A stretch of 64,000 nt of DNA from Morella rubra (lineage: Eukaryota; Streptophyta; Magnoliopsida; Fagales; Myricaceae): positions 14,686,986 to 14,750,985 of the forward strand of contig CM025852.1 in the NCBI GenBank assembly GCA_003952965.2. Direction: 5' to 3'. Shown in pieces: positions 21,968 to 34,112 of this stretch. Each line of letters begins with the position of its first letter. The stretch's first letter is position 1. A model generated the notes under the pieces. That model saw nothing but the letters and a program-made list of their open reading frames with translations. It was not told the origin of the DNA and did no database searches. The position numbers and the translations under genes were made by a program.

Positions 21968-24900
21968 TTAATTGACCTGCTCACCACTGGCTAGGCGTCT
22001 CTTCTCTTCCTCGACTTGTTCGAGCAATGCTTCAAGCTCTGCTTCTGTCAGGCCCTCTAACCGCTTCTGCAAGTTCAGAATTAGGCCTGAGTGAGTGTAT
22101 CTGGAAAAAGTAAAATGGAAAGTAGGAAGACACAAAACCGTACCTCCATGACTTTGTTTTCATAGTCACGTAATTGTTGAGCATATGTCATTTCTTTTTT
22201 TGAAACTCGAAATATATATGTAAAAATCCAACCAACTGTTAGGCCCAACACCAGTACCAGCTGAACTACATTCCCTGCTTGCAGAGGATCAACTCCTGCA
22301 AACTGCAAGTGACATCATAACATGAACAATTTCATGGCTGGACTAGCAGGGAACGACCTTGATACATTGTGTGTGAAACCAATACCAAATATTGCAATAG
22401 AGATAGCCAAATGAATGTAAATGAATCGTGCATTGTGGAAAATTTATTGTAAGATAGTGTATAGGATAATACGCAAAACACATCAAGGGTAAAAAAAAGT
22501 TGAAAAATGATCATATAAGAGAGCTGGATACCTCTAATCCACTTTTCAAGCCAATGCCAATGACAGTAACTCCAAGTCCAATTAGTAACACATCCTTCCT
22601 CGTGTAACCAAAAGGTGCCTGCAGAAGAAACAAGAAAAAAGTCATGAAAGAAACTACTATAGTGCCTTCTTCTTGTATTGTTCTTCTTTCAGCTTCCAAA
22701 TTCACAACATTGAAACCTGGAATCATAACTTCTATCTTTCACTTAATGCACCTTATCATTTGAACTAGCAACACTCCTCTGCAAACAAGACAAGGACAAA
22801 CAATACTCAGCATTTACCAAAATTTACAGCTTGTTCTCTCAAACTGTCTCTCTCTCTCTCTCTCTTGTGTGTGTGCCCCCTGAACTATACAAGATATTAC
22901 CACCTTTCACACGGCCTGTTTCAAAGTCTTTTGCGCTGAGGTATGTTTCATTTAAATTCAAAGAACACAGAAAATCTAGCATCAATCGATTCCTACATCG
23001 ATTAATCAATTCCATCATTGCTCAACCCCCCAACCCCCAGAACTACATTACACACAAAAATCAAAAAGAAGTCGACACCTGGATACCTGGATAACAGAAC
23101 AAAGGAACAAATTTGGAGTTCTATACGGTCTTGTTGTTTCTACAAGGTGTTATAACCTTTTGGGTTTAACCAATAGCATGACACATGAAGATGCATAGCT
23201 CCTTGTAAGGAATCAATGAGTAAAATTTACACCGGAGGCCAGAATCATGAAGAAAAGGCCTATATACAATCAGTGCAAATACTTCTTAGAGGAACATCTT
23301 TCATGCTTACAACAGAAGCTAGTGGATAACTTCATTGTACAGAAAAAAGACATGAAGGAAGCCTCATTCAGTAGTTGTAGTTGTTGCTTATACATGCCTT
23401 GCCCTGATCCGAAGCTTCATTGTCACTACCATTGGAGTTTGAAGAAGGGGTACTTCTGGGGATGGTAAGGATCACTTTCCTTGCCGGCATATCTTTCGAT
23501 CTTTGGCCAGGACAAAGTGCTTCCTTTCTATACAAGCTTTGAGTCATACCTTGTCCTAGAAAATTCAATAAAAATTGTGACACCATCATAACAATTTATT
23601 GGTGTTATAAGAGCAATGATAATGAATATAACTACAAGTAGTAATTAACAAGAAATGTCTAACATTCTCATATACCTAGTGGAGTTAGCAGATTCTAATT
23701 ATAGTACTTGAGCGTGATGCATAAAGCATTGTTTATTTTATTGTATTACATTATGGTCATTGATTAAGAATTAGATTGGGTAAAAGACAAATTTGGTGAG
23801 ACACAAAGGCCACAAACATTTCCATATGTCTGATCTTTGTCTAAGCCATACCAAATCCTTTCGTTGCCTAATTCCAGCTAAATATACAGAGCATAGCTGC
23901 ACCTTAGAGAATTGCAATTACAAGCCATTTAAACAACCAATAGTGATCTGGTTGCTTGTGCACCATTTGAATCCATGGGACATTAGACAGCATTACAAAT
24001 GCTGCCAGAATTCATCCCAGGTAACGCCACGGATGGTAGAAAGGAGACACTTAAACTAAAAATCTAAACAGTATTATAACTGGCAGTAGTGACAATTGAA
24101 GGAGGGACATAGAGCCAATAGTATAGAACATAGATCAGGTTCTAAGTACAACAACAAACAGAGCAGCTACTGGAAGCTATAAAAATTCATCATTCCCAGG
24201 ATCAAAATAAAAGCCCAATAGTTTGTTAAAGTATACAAAAGGAACAACAAAACAATGCTTCATCTAGGTCCCCAAGGATATTTGCTGGATTCCCATTGCA
24301 CACAAAGGGTTCGCTCAATTGCAGGGACAGCGACACAGTTTTTTTTGCGAAGTTGAACTGGAGGGAGGAAGAACCATAAGAATAGACTAAAACTTTAAGA
24401 ATAAATAGACAAACATGCATACAATAGATATCACAATCTATTCTTTATTGTTGTTGGAATGGATGTCTGATTAATTATGTCCAACCACAGCCTGGCAGAT
24501 GACTCCTAATTCAGCAGCAGAACTTAAAAATTGCAGATAAGCTGAAAATAGCAATAATCTATTTGGCAGTTGGATAGAAACTTATGTAGTGAGAAAGATC
24601 TCTTGACAAGCTTTATTTTATTTCGAAAATATTTAACTAAAACATAGCAATGCCTAGATTTCACTTATGCAACCTGGTTAATTTCAATTCGATGGACTAT
24701 CAATCATGGGTGGCCGTGACCATATGGGAGGCATGTCATACAGGTGCAATAACCATAAAGCTAAAGAAAGTGAGGATGTTTCTTTTTGTTTTTCCATCAA
24801 GCACCTTCTACAGGAAGATGCCAACAATACGTACATAGGAGAGACAGCTAGATTCAAATTGAAAGCTAAAGAAAAAAAGCCAACGCTTTGCCATAACTGA

Positions 24901-25457
24901 ACTGATACTCGGAGAGGCTTCAAGAAGATACAGTAAAAGAAATGAGAAAACTTAAGTTATCTCTATCTTCATTCATCCAAACTGGAAGCTCTTTGTTTTG
25001 TTTCTTTGTTCTTGGGGTAGGGGAAGCTCCTTAAGTTTAACTCTTCTGTCACCACAAAAGTGAACATCTTCCAGGTAAAGCAACCCAAACGATCAAAGAA
25101 AAGCAGAAAAACAACATATTTTGTTAATCCCATTCACAAATCTACCATTAAAAAAGGACTTGTGTTACCATGTAAAAATATTTCAATCCGGAGAAAATTT
25201 ATTATCCAATCATCGGATATGTCACTTTCAAAACCACATAATCCAATTAGAACAGTCCCAACTTCTGCATAATATGCAAACGTAACAAAATTAAAGTAAA
25301 GCAAACAAATAACTAACTGACCTCTCACCAAACCTTCTAAAGCTCTAGCCCTCGGCGACAGAAGTGGAAGAGAGGCAAAACGCATGAGGGAAATCGCTCC
25401 CCTTTCGCATGAAATGTTGCAATTCATATTCCCATGGCCATGTGGAAGAGTAGCCAT
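21968..25457 (-). CDS. DAC: DUF3007 thylakoid membrane protein, DAC-like
   Basis: Five exons: 25322..25457, 23398..23555, 22532..22618, 22144..22302 and 21968..22066, giving 212 residues with consistent phases. Exon 1 encodes a Ser/Arg-containing, acid-poor N-terminus that fits a chloroplast transit peptide. Exons 3-5 are the DUF3007 core: FGYTRKDVLLIGLGVTVIG (membrane helix 1), DPLQAGNVVQLVLVLGLTVG leading into helix 2 and YIFRV, then MTYAQQLRDYE and an acidic coiled tail (LTEAELEALLEQVEEEK). The family is shared with cyanobacteria. The Arabidopsis member I recall, DAC, helps accumulate cytochrome b6f in thylakoids; that assignment is from memory. Intron 2 uses a GC donor (AAG|GCATGT) to keep frame. 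Upstream in-frame ATGs at 25487 and 25478 are possible starts. Partial inverted copies lie at 31795-44240 and 50297-51102. Confidence 0.85.
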
Positions 25458-26979
25458 CCTTGCATATATTCTTCGCATAACACACACAAGCCAAGTTAGA
25501 CACGTGGGGGTGGGGCGATGGAAGGAAACTACTAAGGTTTCAAGTGAAAGAGTTAACTAGTAGTTAGCTTTACAAGGAACGATTCTATAAAGAACAAGCA
25601 CAAGGATGGCCCAGATGCCAGACCACTAATTTTAGCAAAACACATTCTGGGCATGCCCAGAGTTTTCTGTCGTTCATTGTCTCCCAACCATGAAGATAAG
25701 CATTACCCATATCTAATCTAAGAAAACCAAAAACAAAGGAAGAAAAAACGATATTTGCAAGAAAGAGAAAAAGCAGGATACCTGGGAGCGGGAGACCGTT
25801 AATGGATAGATAGTTGTGTTCTTTCCAAATGAGAGGTAATGGGCTCCCTCATTATTATAAATATCCTGTTGAAGCCGTCGGGCTGGTCAAGACGGGTACA
25901 CGGAGAGGAAGGATTGCAACCTCTCCCCATCAGGGGGGTGTAGCCGGTAGGCGAGTTTACGGATCCTTTAATCGGGTCGATCCATGTCCTTACTCCAAGC
26001 TCGCCAAACTTAGTTCAAGTCTGAGCAAGATAATAATAGCAATTAAGAAGAAGATCCATTCCAACACTTGTGGATGGGTCAGGCCCAATAAATTTAATAG
26101 CATCTTTTGGGCGTGTAAGAAAAAACTTTGAGACAGGAAAACAATAATTATTTTAGAAAGCTGATTTTTGTTTATTAAATGGTTAATCTCAGTGCAGTAG
26201 ATATAACATTACTATTGTTAATCAAAACTAAAGATTTAGTACTGTTGATAATATGCATATATGGAGAAACATCATAGTACGGATACATTTATGGACAAAA
26301 ATTAAATTGGACCTCATAATTTCTATTTGTCTATTGTGCCCCATAAATTTTAAAAAATATAAATCTTCACTCTCTGTTCTATTTGGTCATTAATTTCTGT
26401 AATTGTGGTATAATCTAATCTTAGAATATATTCTCTACATAAATAAATAACAGGTGCTAACCTAAATTCTGGAGGGTGAAACTGACCTAAAAGATGATAT
26501 TTTGTTTGTGTAACAAGAGGAGAGCAAGAAAATTGAACTATAATGAAATGAAAGTGGAACAGAGAAATCTTCAATGACGTAAAAGGTGAATGATTTTCAA
26601 TATAAATTTTTCTTCCGTTGTGCTTCACATGTGATTCTTGTTTTTTTTTCGTTTGTTACTTCGACTCCTCTTGAGTCTTAAACTAGTTCCCCCTAATGCA
26701 TTCTTGTTGATGGATCCGGAGTCCTTACTTCTCGAAAGCACCAAAATAGTAATAATAAGAAACATCAATTGTGCTACAACGGGTTTGCATTATTGTTTGC
26801 AAGTTAAACAAAAGGTCAAATGGCCCACGTTTGAAGTTACATGACACTGAACCTTTTTTTTTTTAATATTATTTTTGACACATTTTACCTCTAAATTTTC
26901 ATTACTTTAAATTGCACGCTCCGTCCAATCTAGCCATCAAATTAGATGGAGTCCTTGATTACCGTACTATTATTATTAT
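25458..26979. other. Intergenic DNA upstream of the DAC-like gene
   Basis: 25460-25800 should hold the promoter and 5' UTR of the DAC-like gene. A GC-richer patch at 25830-26010 has an open plus frame (25814-26131) without recognisable family features. The remainder is AT-rich with nothing identified. Confidence 0.45.
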
Positions 26980-27317
26980 TAGGCCTGTTCAAAACTGGAC
27001 CAAAACCAACTGAACTGACTATTAGCCTGTTTTCCTTCAGAATTGTCTCCCTCGGTTCGGCCCACAGTTCTGGGACCCAAAGGACCGAACTACACAAAAC
27101 CAAGTGTATGCAGTAATTTCGCATATTTTTTTTTTTTAAGTATGTGGGGGGTGAGATGACGTCGTTCACCCCCCCCCCCCCACCTCATGACTCTTTTTTT
27201 TCCCCGACTCACCCCTGCTCCACTTCACAGTCTCCCTCTCTTTGAAAACCCTAGCCGTCGCATGTCGTCTCCCTCTCTCTCACACCCCTCTCTTTCTCTC
27301 TCACGTTGTGTCGCCAT

Positions 27318-27357
<40 letters not shown>

Positions 27358-27494
27358 GGGCCAAACGAAGCTAACTATCGTCGATCCGGCCGATCTAGAG
27401 ATCCCTCGGCACGGTTGTCGGCCCCTATTTTTTAACTCTGTTCGGTTGACGATAGGGGCTGAAAACTGCGCCGAGGGGTCGATTTTCACCCCTA
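26980..27494. mobile_element. hAT-like non-autonomous element
   Basis: Starts TAGGCCTGTTCAAAAC and ends with the complement of TAGGGGTGAAAATCG, short imperfect terminal repeats of hAT style. Flanking octamers are ATTATTAT (26972-26979) and ATTGTTAT (27495-27502), an 8-bp target duplication with one mismatch. The paralogous sequence at 20972 lacks the element. The interior is C/T-rich, with a poly-C run (27169-27181) and a (CT)16 tract (27321-27353), and has no transposase. Confidence 0.7.
27321..27353. repeat. (CT)n microsatellite
   Basis: Sixteen and a half CT units inside the hAT-like element; small ORFs spanning it are low-complexity artefacts. Confidence 0.95.
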
Positions 27495-27502
27495 ATTGTT
27501 AT

Positions 27503-28262
27503 TGCTTTTATGAGATTTCAAGATCTCTTCATCTCACTTCATGGGAAGCGTTTTCAAAATGATTGGTCCTATTATCATCTGGGAGATTGTAGAACCAACG
27601 TCTCCTCCGTTGTTCAACGGAAAAATCAAGGAGGGAGTGAGTTAGGAGTTCATCAAAGCTGAAGGAAGTTAAAACCGGAACATATGACAACCGTGAATTG
27701 GGTTTGTGAGTGCCAATCAGAGAACAAAATTTTAGCCCATTTTTCTATATGAGAAGGTTGCCTTGAGGCTACAGGAACCGTGAATTGGGTTTGTGAATGT
27801 CAATCAGAGAACAAAATTTTGGCCCATTTTTCTATATGAGAAGGTTGCCTTGAGGCTACAGGAATGGCTAATCTATAGATGTTTTCTGCACCATTAGATA
27901 GTCAAGTTCATTAAGTAGCAATCTTGCTTCAATGAGTTCACAGTAAAATGTCAAATCTGAAAAGGGCCTCAAGATTGCACTTTGCATTGATGCCCTAGTG
28001 GCATTAGGAAATCTGCCTTGTGCATTTTAAGATGGCTCTGGTAGAACGCTCATTCAACTGAAAATTGGCCGAGAGCAATTTCATTATTTCAGCCATAAAG
28101 TTATTGTATTGCAATGAAAACAGACTCAACTAGGCATTAGTCAAGCACATAAATTCGAGAGGCTATGTCCTGGACCAACCAATCAAACCCCTCAAGCAGC
28201 CCCTCACCAGTATATGCACTGCAGCCAACAATCTTCCAGTGCCGGGTTCTGTCCATTGCTTC
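27503..28262. repeat. Source copy of the ARL2 3' end duplication
   Basis: Contains the ARL2 3' flank and most of exon 5; partner of 20972..21652. This copy belongs to the intact gene and is taken as the source. Confidence 0.9.
27693..27866. repeat. 87-bp tandem duplication in the ARL2 3' flank
   Basis: GTGAATTGGGTTTGTGA begins at 27693 and again at 27780, and both copies run through GAAGGTTGCCTTGAGGCTAC. The paralogue near 21180 has only one copy, so this duplication came after the segmental copy (or one unit was lost there). Confidence 0.92.
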
Positions 28263-29987
28263 CAAGTTCAGTACCTGCAAAAGTACGATTACACCATCTT
28301 CAGAATCCCAGGAGTCAATGTATAGAAGTATCTATACACTAATGCAATGTAATTTTATAGATGCCAAAAGGAAAAAAAAATTTATCTGCAATAGATGGCT
28401 ATATTCCTGTCCTAAAATAAGAACATAAGGACTTTTTTTAAGCCAGAAGCCTTACTTTAGCAATTTCTTCTGGGGTAAGGGCACCTTTTATATCCTGCTT
28501 ATTTGCTAGTATCAGTAAAGATGCTCCTGACAACCTCTGTTAAATGAATATAAGTTAGCATCTAAAAGCCAAACCGGGTTTTCTTTGGGGAGGGGCGTTG
28601 GGGAAAGGTGAGAAACTACAACCTTTCTTGCAAATTTTCATTTCAGCATCCCAGAAGCTTGCAAATCATGGTTTTAAGCATACTACAAAATTTCATATAT
28701 GCAGCAAAAAGACAAATTACAGAGAATTAAAGCACTCATTTAATCCTCTAATTAGATAAACTTTAAAGGTAAGCATCCTTAATCGTTGGTTCATGGGTCA
28801 AGGGTCAATTAGTCCAGCCAAAATAACGAAGACAACTTTAGGGCCTCATAAAAAAATTGTACTGGCGCATTTTGCTAGTTCAGTCTTTTTTTTTTTCATG
28901 GTAATAGACATCAGCAAAACATAACCAAAAATAATCCCAACAATGCCTCATGATCATACATGGGGCGCACCCCCCCCCCCCCCCCCCCCCCGACCACGTA
29001 AGGCAGCAAGCCAGAAAGAGTGACACGTCATACCTCTTGCTTCAAAAGATTGTCTAGTTCTATTTTGCAGTCATCTAACCGCCTAAGATCAGAACTGTCA
29101 ACCACCCATACCAAACCATCAGTTTGCTCAAAGTAGTTTCTCCAGTAAGATCTTATAGTTTTCTGACCACCAACATCCCATATGTTAAGAGTATACCTGC
29201 GAAAGTCATATTAACTGGATTTCAAGTAAGCATATCCAAATGTAGTATATGACAAAAGAAGAATGAAAGATCAAGATTTCCAAAGTCCTGTCGAAGGAAG
29301 TTTTAATCAACGTAGAGAATGAAGCAGTACGCCATTAAAGCAGTCAATGAAAGAAATTCAAAAACTTGACAACTCACAGACAAAAACAAAATAATTCTCC
29401 AGATTTCAAGTAAACAGCCAACAAACACATAAATATTTGAGATGAATATATAGTTTGCGAGAGATTTAGACAACCCAGTAAAAAGTTTAAACAATCAGAA
29501 TATAAAATTCCTACGTTTCTTAAAAAAAAAAAAGAATGCCATGAGTAATCGTTGAGATCTATGAGCAACGATAGATGGCAGAGTACGCCTTATTGAGAGC
29601 CCCATACCTGTATGATGAATTGCCCCTTGGCCAATCTAAAAAATATCTGTATTTTGCAACAACATCAAGCACATGACAGATAGATGAACGGAATTTCATC
29701 TGTGCAGAAATCTTACTTTTGGTAGGTGATGGTCTTGATGTTGAAGCCAAGCGTGGGACTGATTACGCTGGTGTCCTCCCCATTGATCTTCAACACAATC
29801 GTAGTCTTCCCAGAATTATCAAGCCCACTGCAAAGTATCCGACATATTTGTGTACATGACATAGTAAGTAAACGAAGAGAATGCAATTATGTATCTGTGA
29901 GAGAGAATGGAGGAATACATACACCATGAGCAAACGCATCTCTTTCTCTTTCCTCTTGATTTTTCGTATTATACTGAGAAGCCCCAT
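28137..29987 (-). CDS. ARL2: ADP-ribosylation factor-like GTPase ARL2 (TITAN5)
   Basis: Five exons: 29923..29987, 29717..29827, 29034..29196, 28456..28536 and 28137..28274. All have GT-AG borders and agreeing phases, total 185 residues, the normal ARL2 length. It starts [11 protein letters not shown]1 is GLDNSGKT (P loop), G2 is the Thr in SPTLGFN, G3 is WDVGGQK, G4 is NKQD and G5 is CSA. The end is [14 protein letters not shown]. Family role: a small GTPase of the cytosol that works with tubulin-folding cofactors; in Arabidopsis loss (TTN5/HALLIMASCH) disrupts microtubules and embryo and endosperm division. Gly2 is present but ARL2 is generally not myristoylated. The gene appears intact. The third intron contains a 22-base poly-C run, and the 3' end is duplicated at 20972-21652. 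Confidence 0.97.
28970..28991. repeat. Poly-C homopolymer, 22 bases
   Basis: An uninterrupted run of 22 C in the intron between ARL2 exons 3 and 4, 43 bp from the exon 3 donor. Its length is likely to be uncertain in the assembly. Confidence 0.95.
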
Positions 29988-31543
29988 GTTCTACGCGTCA
30001 CTCTCCGTCTCTGAATCGAGCAAGCCCGAGGACCTGCAGTACGAGTCCTTTAGGCTAGTGCTTTCAAGTTTCGATTTGTTATTTTCGAGTTTTTGGCCAA
30101 TCCTTTCCTGAGTGGACCCACAAACCCACGTGGCGGTTCCAACTCAGCTTAGTTTCGTATTTTTTTGGGGGTATTTCTTTTGTTTGATTACGCTCATCTC
30201 CCTATTCACGACAAGAAGGATATCTGATGGATGCAGATCGTCTGCAATTCCTAGTCATTGCACAGGGTGCAATTCTCTAAATCCTGACCCTTTATTCAAA
30301 ATAAAAGGTGGAGATGCGAGGTCACGCTGCCGGTCATTGCATCCTAGTGCTGAAAATAGCCTTGATCTCCTTTTTCGCTGCCGGTATCACGAAATTTTTT
30401 TTTCCTAGTTTTAACAGAATCCTCCATGATTGCGATAGGGGCCTGTGTGCAGAAGTAAAAATTCCGAGGATCAGAGATTTTGAGATATTAGAATTTATAG
30501 AAAAAGTAAAGATATTTTATAGAATTTAATAAAAAAGTGAATAGATAAAATATTTAATAAATATTATAATAAAAAAGAATAAATTAAAAAGGAGAGAGAA
30601 ATTATTTTATAATTTTTTAATATAAGTAGAAATTTTAGGATAAAAATTTTCACCCCAACACCACGTAGAATGCTCCGGAACAAAAAATCTACGAGGAAAA
30701 TACCTCCTTTTCTTCGTAACATTTTGGCTGAAGTGTGGTTGCCTATTAACTCAGGGATCGAGGAGGCAATTTCTTTTTATTTTTATTGTAAGGGAGGAGG
30801 CATTTCTTGGGCCGAGTAACGATAGAAACAGTGTTGGTTCGGCTAAAATCGGCACTCTCGCCCTTAGAGCTGATATCCATTTTTAGAAACCGGTACAAAC
30901 ACCAACAGGTAAAGATAATCGGCCTTGCTGGTGGTAATTTTATCGGTAACGGTTTGAGATAAATCGGTAAATAGAGAGGAGAGTTGCCGCGCTGGAGGGA
31001 GTGGAGAGATGGAGGTCATGGAGAGAGGTGTTGTTTTATGAAAGAAGTGCGGAGGTACGAGTTGGGGTTAGGGTTAAAAAACACTAACCTAGCAAAAGGC
31101 GCTCTTCTCTTTAAGAAGAGAACATCGTTGTTTTCTTATATTAAAAAAAAAAAAAAAAAGACTGACACTTTTCGGCAAAGTGCCGGTACCGATTAAATTA
31201 GGAAGAGTTGATTTGTCAAAAATTATCACCGGAACCGGCATTGGCTGTAAATATGTTCAGCCCTACTTGGTTATTGAGTACTTAATACTTTGCTTTTCAT
31301 TCCAGCAAATTATTATAGGGCACCATTGAACAGTTTCTTAGCAAAATAGAAATTTACAAAAAATAAAAAGTAGATTTGGGAGTGACCGACTATCACAAAA
31401 CAGACCAGCTTTATATATATGTTCCTATAAGTATTGATCAGAAATTTAGAAAAAAATTAACTGTTGATTAGAATATAGGGCTGTTCAAACTTGGTGACCT
31501 ATCTAATGATTGGATATTAAATTTTCTCTGGATTGAAATATGA
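29988..31543. other. ARL2 upstream region and repeat debris
   Basis: 29988-30120 should contain the ARL2 5' UTR and promoter. About 30830-31265 carries CCGGTACCGATT and ACCGGAACCGGC motifs and ends ATGTTCAGCCCTA, which resembles a hAT-type 3' terminus; its left end is not identified. A second TAGGGCTGTTCAAAC terminus-like sequence sits at 31476. No gene recognised. Confidence 0.4.
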
Positions 31544-31772
31544 GATAAATACAACATTGGTCCCTATTGTTTAATCTAAAATCAAATAAGTTTTTAAACT
31601 TTAAAACATATAAAATTAGTTCCTAAAATTTAACATCCATCATGACTTTAGTTCTTCCAAGACCCTTTAAATGTGAATAATTTTAAACATCATGGACTAA
31701 TTTTATGTGTTTTAAAGTTTAAAGACTTATTTAATTTTAGAGTAAATCACAGGGACCAATACTGTATTTATC
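31544..31772. mobile_element. Foldback MITE
   Basis: GATAAATAC(A/-)...TTGGTCCCT and about 90 further bases pair with the inverse at the right end (AGGGACCAATACTGTATTTATC). It is almost entirely an imperfect hairpin of two 100-bp arms, without coding capacity. Confidence 0.75.
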
Positions 31773-31794
31773 CCATGAAATATTTCTACGTGAT

Positions 31795-34112
31795 AAACAA
31801 GTCTTTTTTAATGGTTGTAAATGGGATTAACAAAATATGTGGTTTTTCTGTCTTTTCTTTGATTATTTGGGATTGCTTTACCTGGAAGACGTTCGCTTTT
31901 AGGATGATAGAAGAGTTAAACTTAGGAGCTTCCCCTCCCCAAGAAAAAAGAAACAAAACAAAAAGCTTCCAGTTTGGATGAATGAAGCTAGCAATAACTT
32001 AAGTTTTCTCAAATTTTTTTTTCTGTATCTTCTTAAAGCCTCTCGAGTATCAGTTCAGTTATGGCAAAGCGTTGGCCTTTTTTTGGTTGTTCTCAATTTG
32101 TATCTAGCTGTCTCTACTGTAGAAGATGCTTGATGGAAAAACAAAAATAAAAGAAAAAATTCCTTTTTCCACTCTGAAAGTAGAGAAGCATAGTGCATAC
32201 TTCCTTTATTTAGTTGTATGGTTATTGCCCCTGTATGACATGCCTCCCATATGGTCATGGCCACCCATGATTGATAGTCCATTGATTAGGTTGAATCAAA
32301 TTCAAATTAACCAGGTTGCATAAGTGAAATTCAGGCATTGCTGTATTTTAGTTAAAGATTTTGTAATAAAATAAAGCTTGTCAAGAGATCTTTCTCACCA
32401 CATAAGTCCTATCCAAATGCCAAATAGATTATTGCTATTTTCAGCTTATCTGCAATTTTTAAGTTCTGCTGCTGAATTAGGAGTCATCTGCCAGGCTGTG
32501 GTTGGACATAATTAATCAGACATCCATTCCAACAACAATAAAGAATAGATTGTGATATCTATTGTATGCATGTTTGTCTATTTATTCTTAAAGTTTTAGT
32601 CTATTCTTATGGTTGTTTGTTCCTCCCTCCAGTACACCTTCCAAAAACAAAAAAAATCTGTGTCCCTGTCCCTGCAATTGAGCAAACCCGTTGTGTACAA
32701 TGGGAATCCAGCAAATATCCCTGGGGACCTAGATGGAGAGTTGTTTTGTTGTTCCTTTTGTATACTTTAACAAACTATTGGGCTTTTGTTTTGTTCATCC
32801 TGGGAATGATGAATTTTTATAGTTTCCAATAGCTGTTCTGTTAGTTGTTATACTTGGAACCTGGTCTATGTTCTATACTATCGGTTCTATGTCCCTCCTC
32901 CAATTGTCACCGCTGCCGGTTGTTGAGGCTTTTAGTTTAAGTGTCCCCTTTATACCATCCACGGTGTTACCTAGGATGAATTCTGGCAGCATTTGTAATA
33001 CTGACTAATGTCCCATGGATTCAAATGATGCATAAGCAACCATATCATTAATGGATGTTTAAATGGCTTGTAATGGAAATTTTCTAAACCTATGCTCTGT
33101 ATATTTAGCTGGAATTAGGCAACAAAAGGATTTGGTCTGGCTTAGACAAAGATCAGACACAGGGAAATGTTTGTGGCCTTTGTGTCTCACCAAATTGTTC
33201 TTTTATCCATTCTAATTCTTAATCAATGACCATAAAGTAATACAATAAAATAAACAACGCTTTTTTGCAAACGCTCAAGTACTATCATTAGAATCTGCTG
33301 ACTCCACCAGGTGTATGAGAATGTTAGACATCTTCTTGTTAATTACGACTTGTAGTTCTATTCATTATCATTGCTTTTATAACAACAATAAATTTATATG
33401 ATGGTGTTACAATTTTTATTGAATTTTTAAGGACGAGGTATGACTCAAAGCTTATACAGAAAGAAAGCACTTTTTTCCCGGCAAAAGATCTAAAGGCATG
33501 CCAGCAAGGAAAGTGATCTTTACCGTCCCCAGAAGTACCCCTTCTTCAAACACCAAAGGTAGTGACAATGAAGCTTCTGATCAGGCCAAGGCATGTATAA
33601 GCAACAACTACTGAATGAGGATCCCTTCATGTCTTTTTCCGGTACAATGAAGTTATCCACTAGCTTGTGTTGTAAGCATGAATGATGTTCCCCTATGAAG
33701 TATTTGCACTGATAATATGTAGGCCATTTATTCGTGATTCCGACCTGTGGTGTAAACTTTACTCACTGATTCCTTACAAGGAGTTATGCATCTTCATGTG
33801 TCATGCTATTGGTTAAACCCAAAAGGTTATAACACCTTGTAGAAACAACAAGACCGTATAGAACTCCAAATCTGTTCCTTTGTTCTGTTATCCGGGAATT
33901 CAGGTGTCTTACTTCTTTTTGTTATTTTTGTGTAATGTAGTTCTGGGGATTGGGGGGTTGAGCGATGATGGAATTGATTAATCGATGTAGGAATCGATTA
34001 ATGCTAGATTTTCTGTGTTCTTTAAATTTGAATGAAACATACCTCAGAGCAAAAGACTTTGAAACAGGCCGTGTGATAGGTGGTAATATCTTGTATAGTT
34101 CAGGGGGCACAC
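31795..34112 (+). pseudogene. DAC-like gene inverted partial copy, part 1
   Basis: Reads as the inverse of about 22870-25165: introns 1-2 and exon 2 of the DAC-like gene on the opposite strand. The exon 2 copy is 33432..33590, 159 bp against 158 in the parent; the extra base causes a frameshift and an early stop (AAG ATC TAA). Exon 1 is absent. The copy breaks at 34112, where an Athila element is inserted, and resumes at 43435. It cannot encode the protein. Confidence 0.9.

Noticed and set aside
24226-24420. An extra DAC-like exon at 24226-24420, suggested by a pyrimidine tract and AG
   Set aside because: It has no usable donor in a compatible frame, and exon 1 (ending phase 1 at 25322) joins exon 2 directly in frame.
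25814-26131. 105-codon plus-strand ORF upstream of the DAC-like gene
   Set aside because: No domain, no second copy and no convincing start context; left as unassigned intergenic sequence.
27187-27562. Serine/leucine-rich ORFs at 27187-27562
   Set aside because: They are translations of the (CT)n tract within the hAT-like element.
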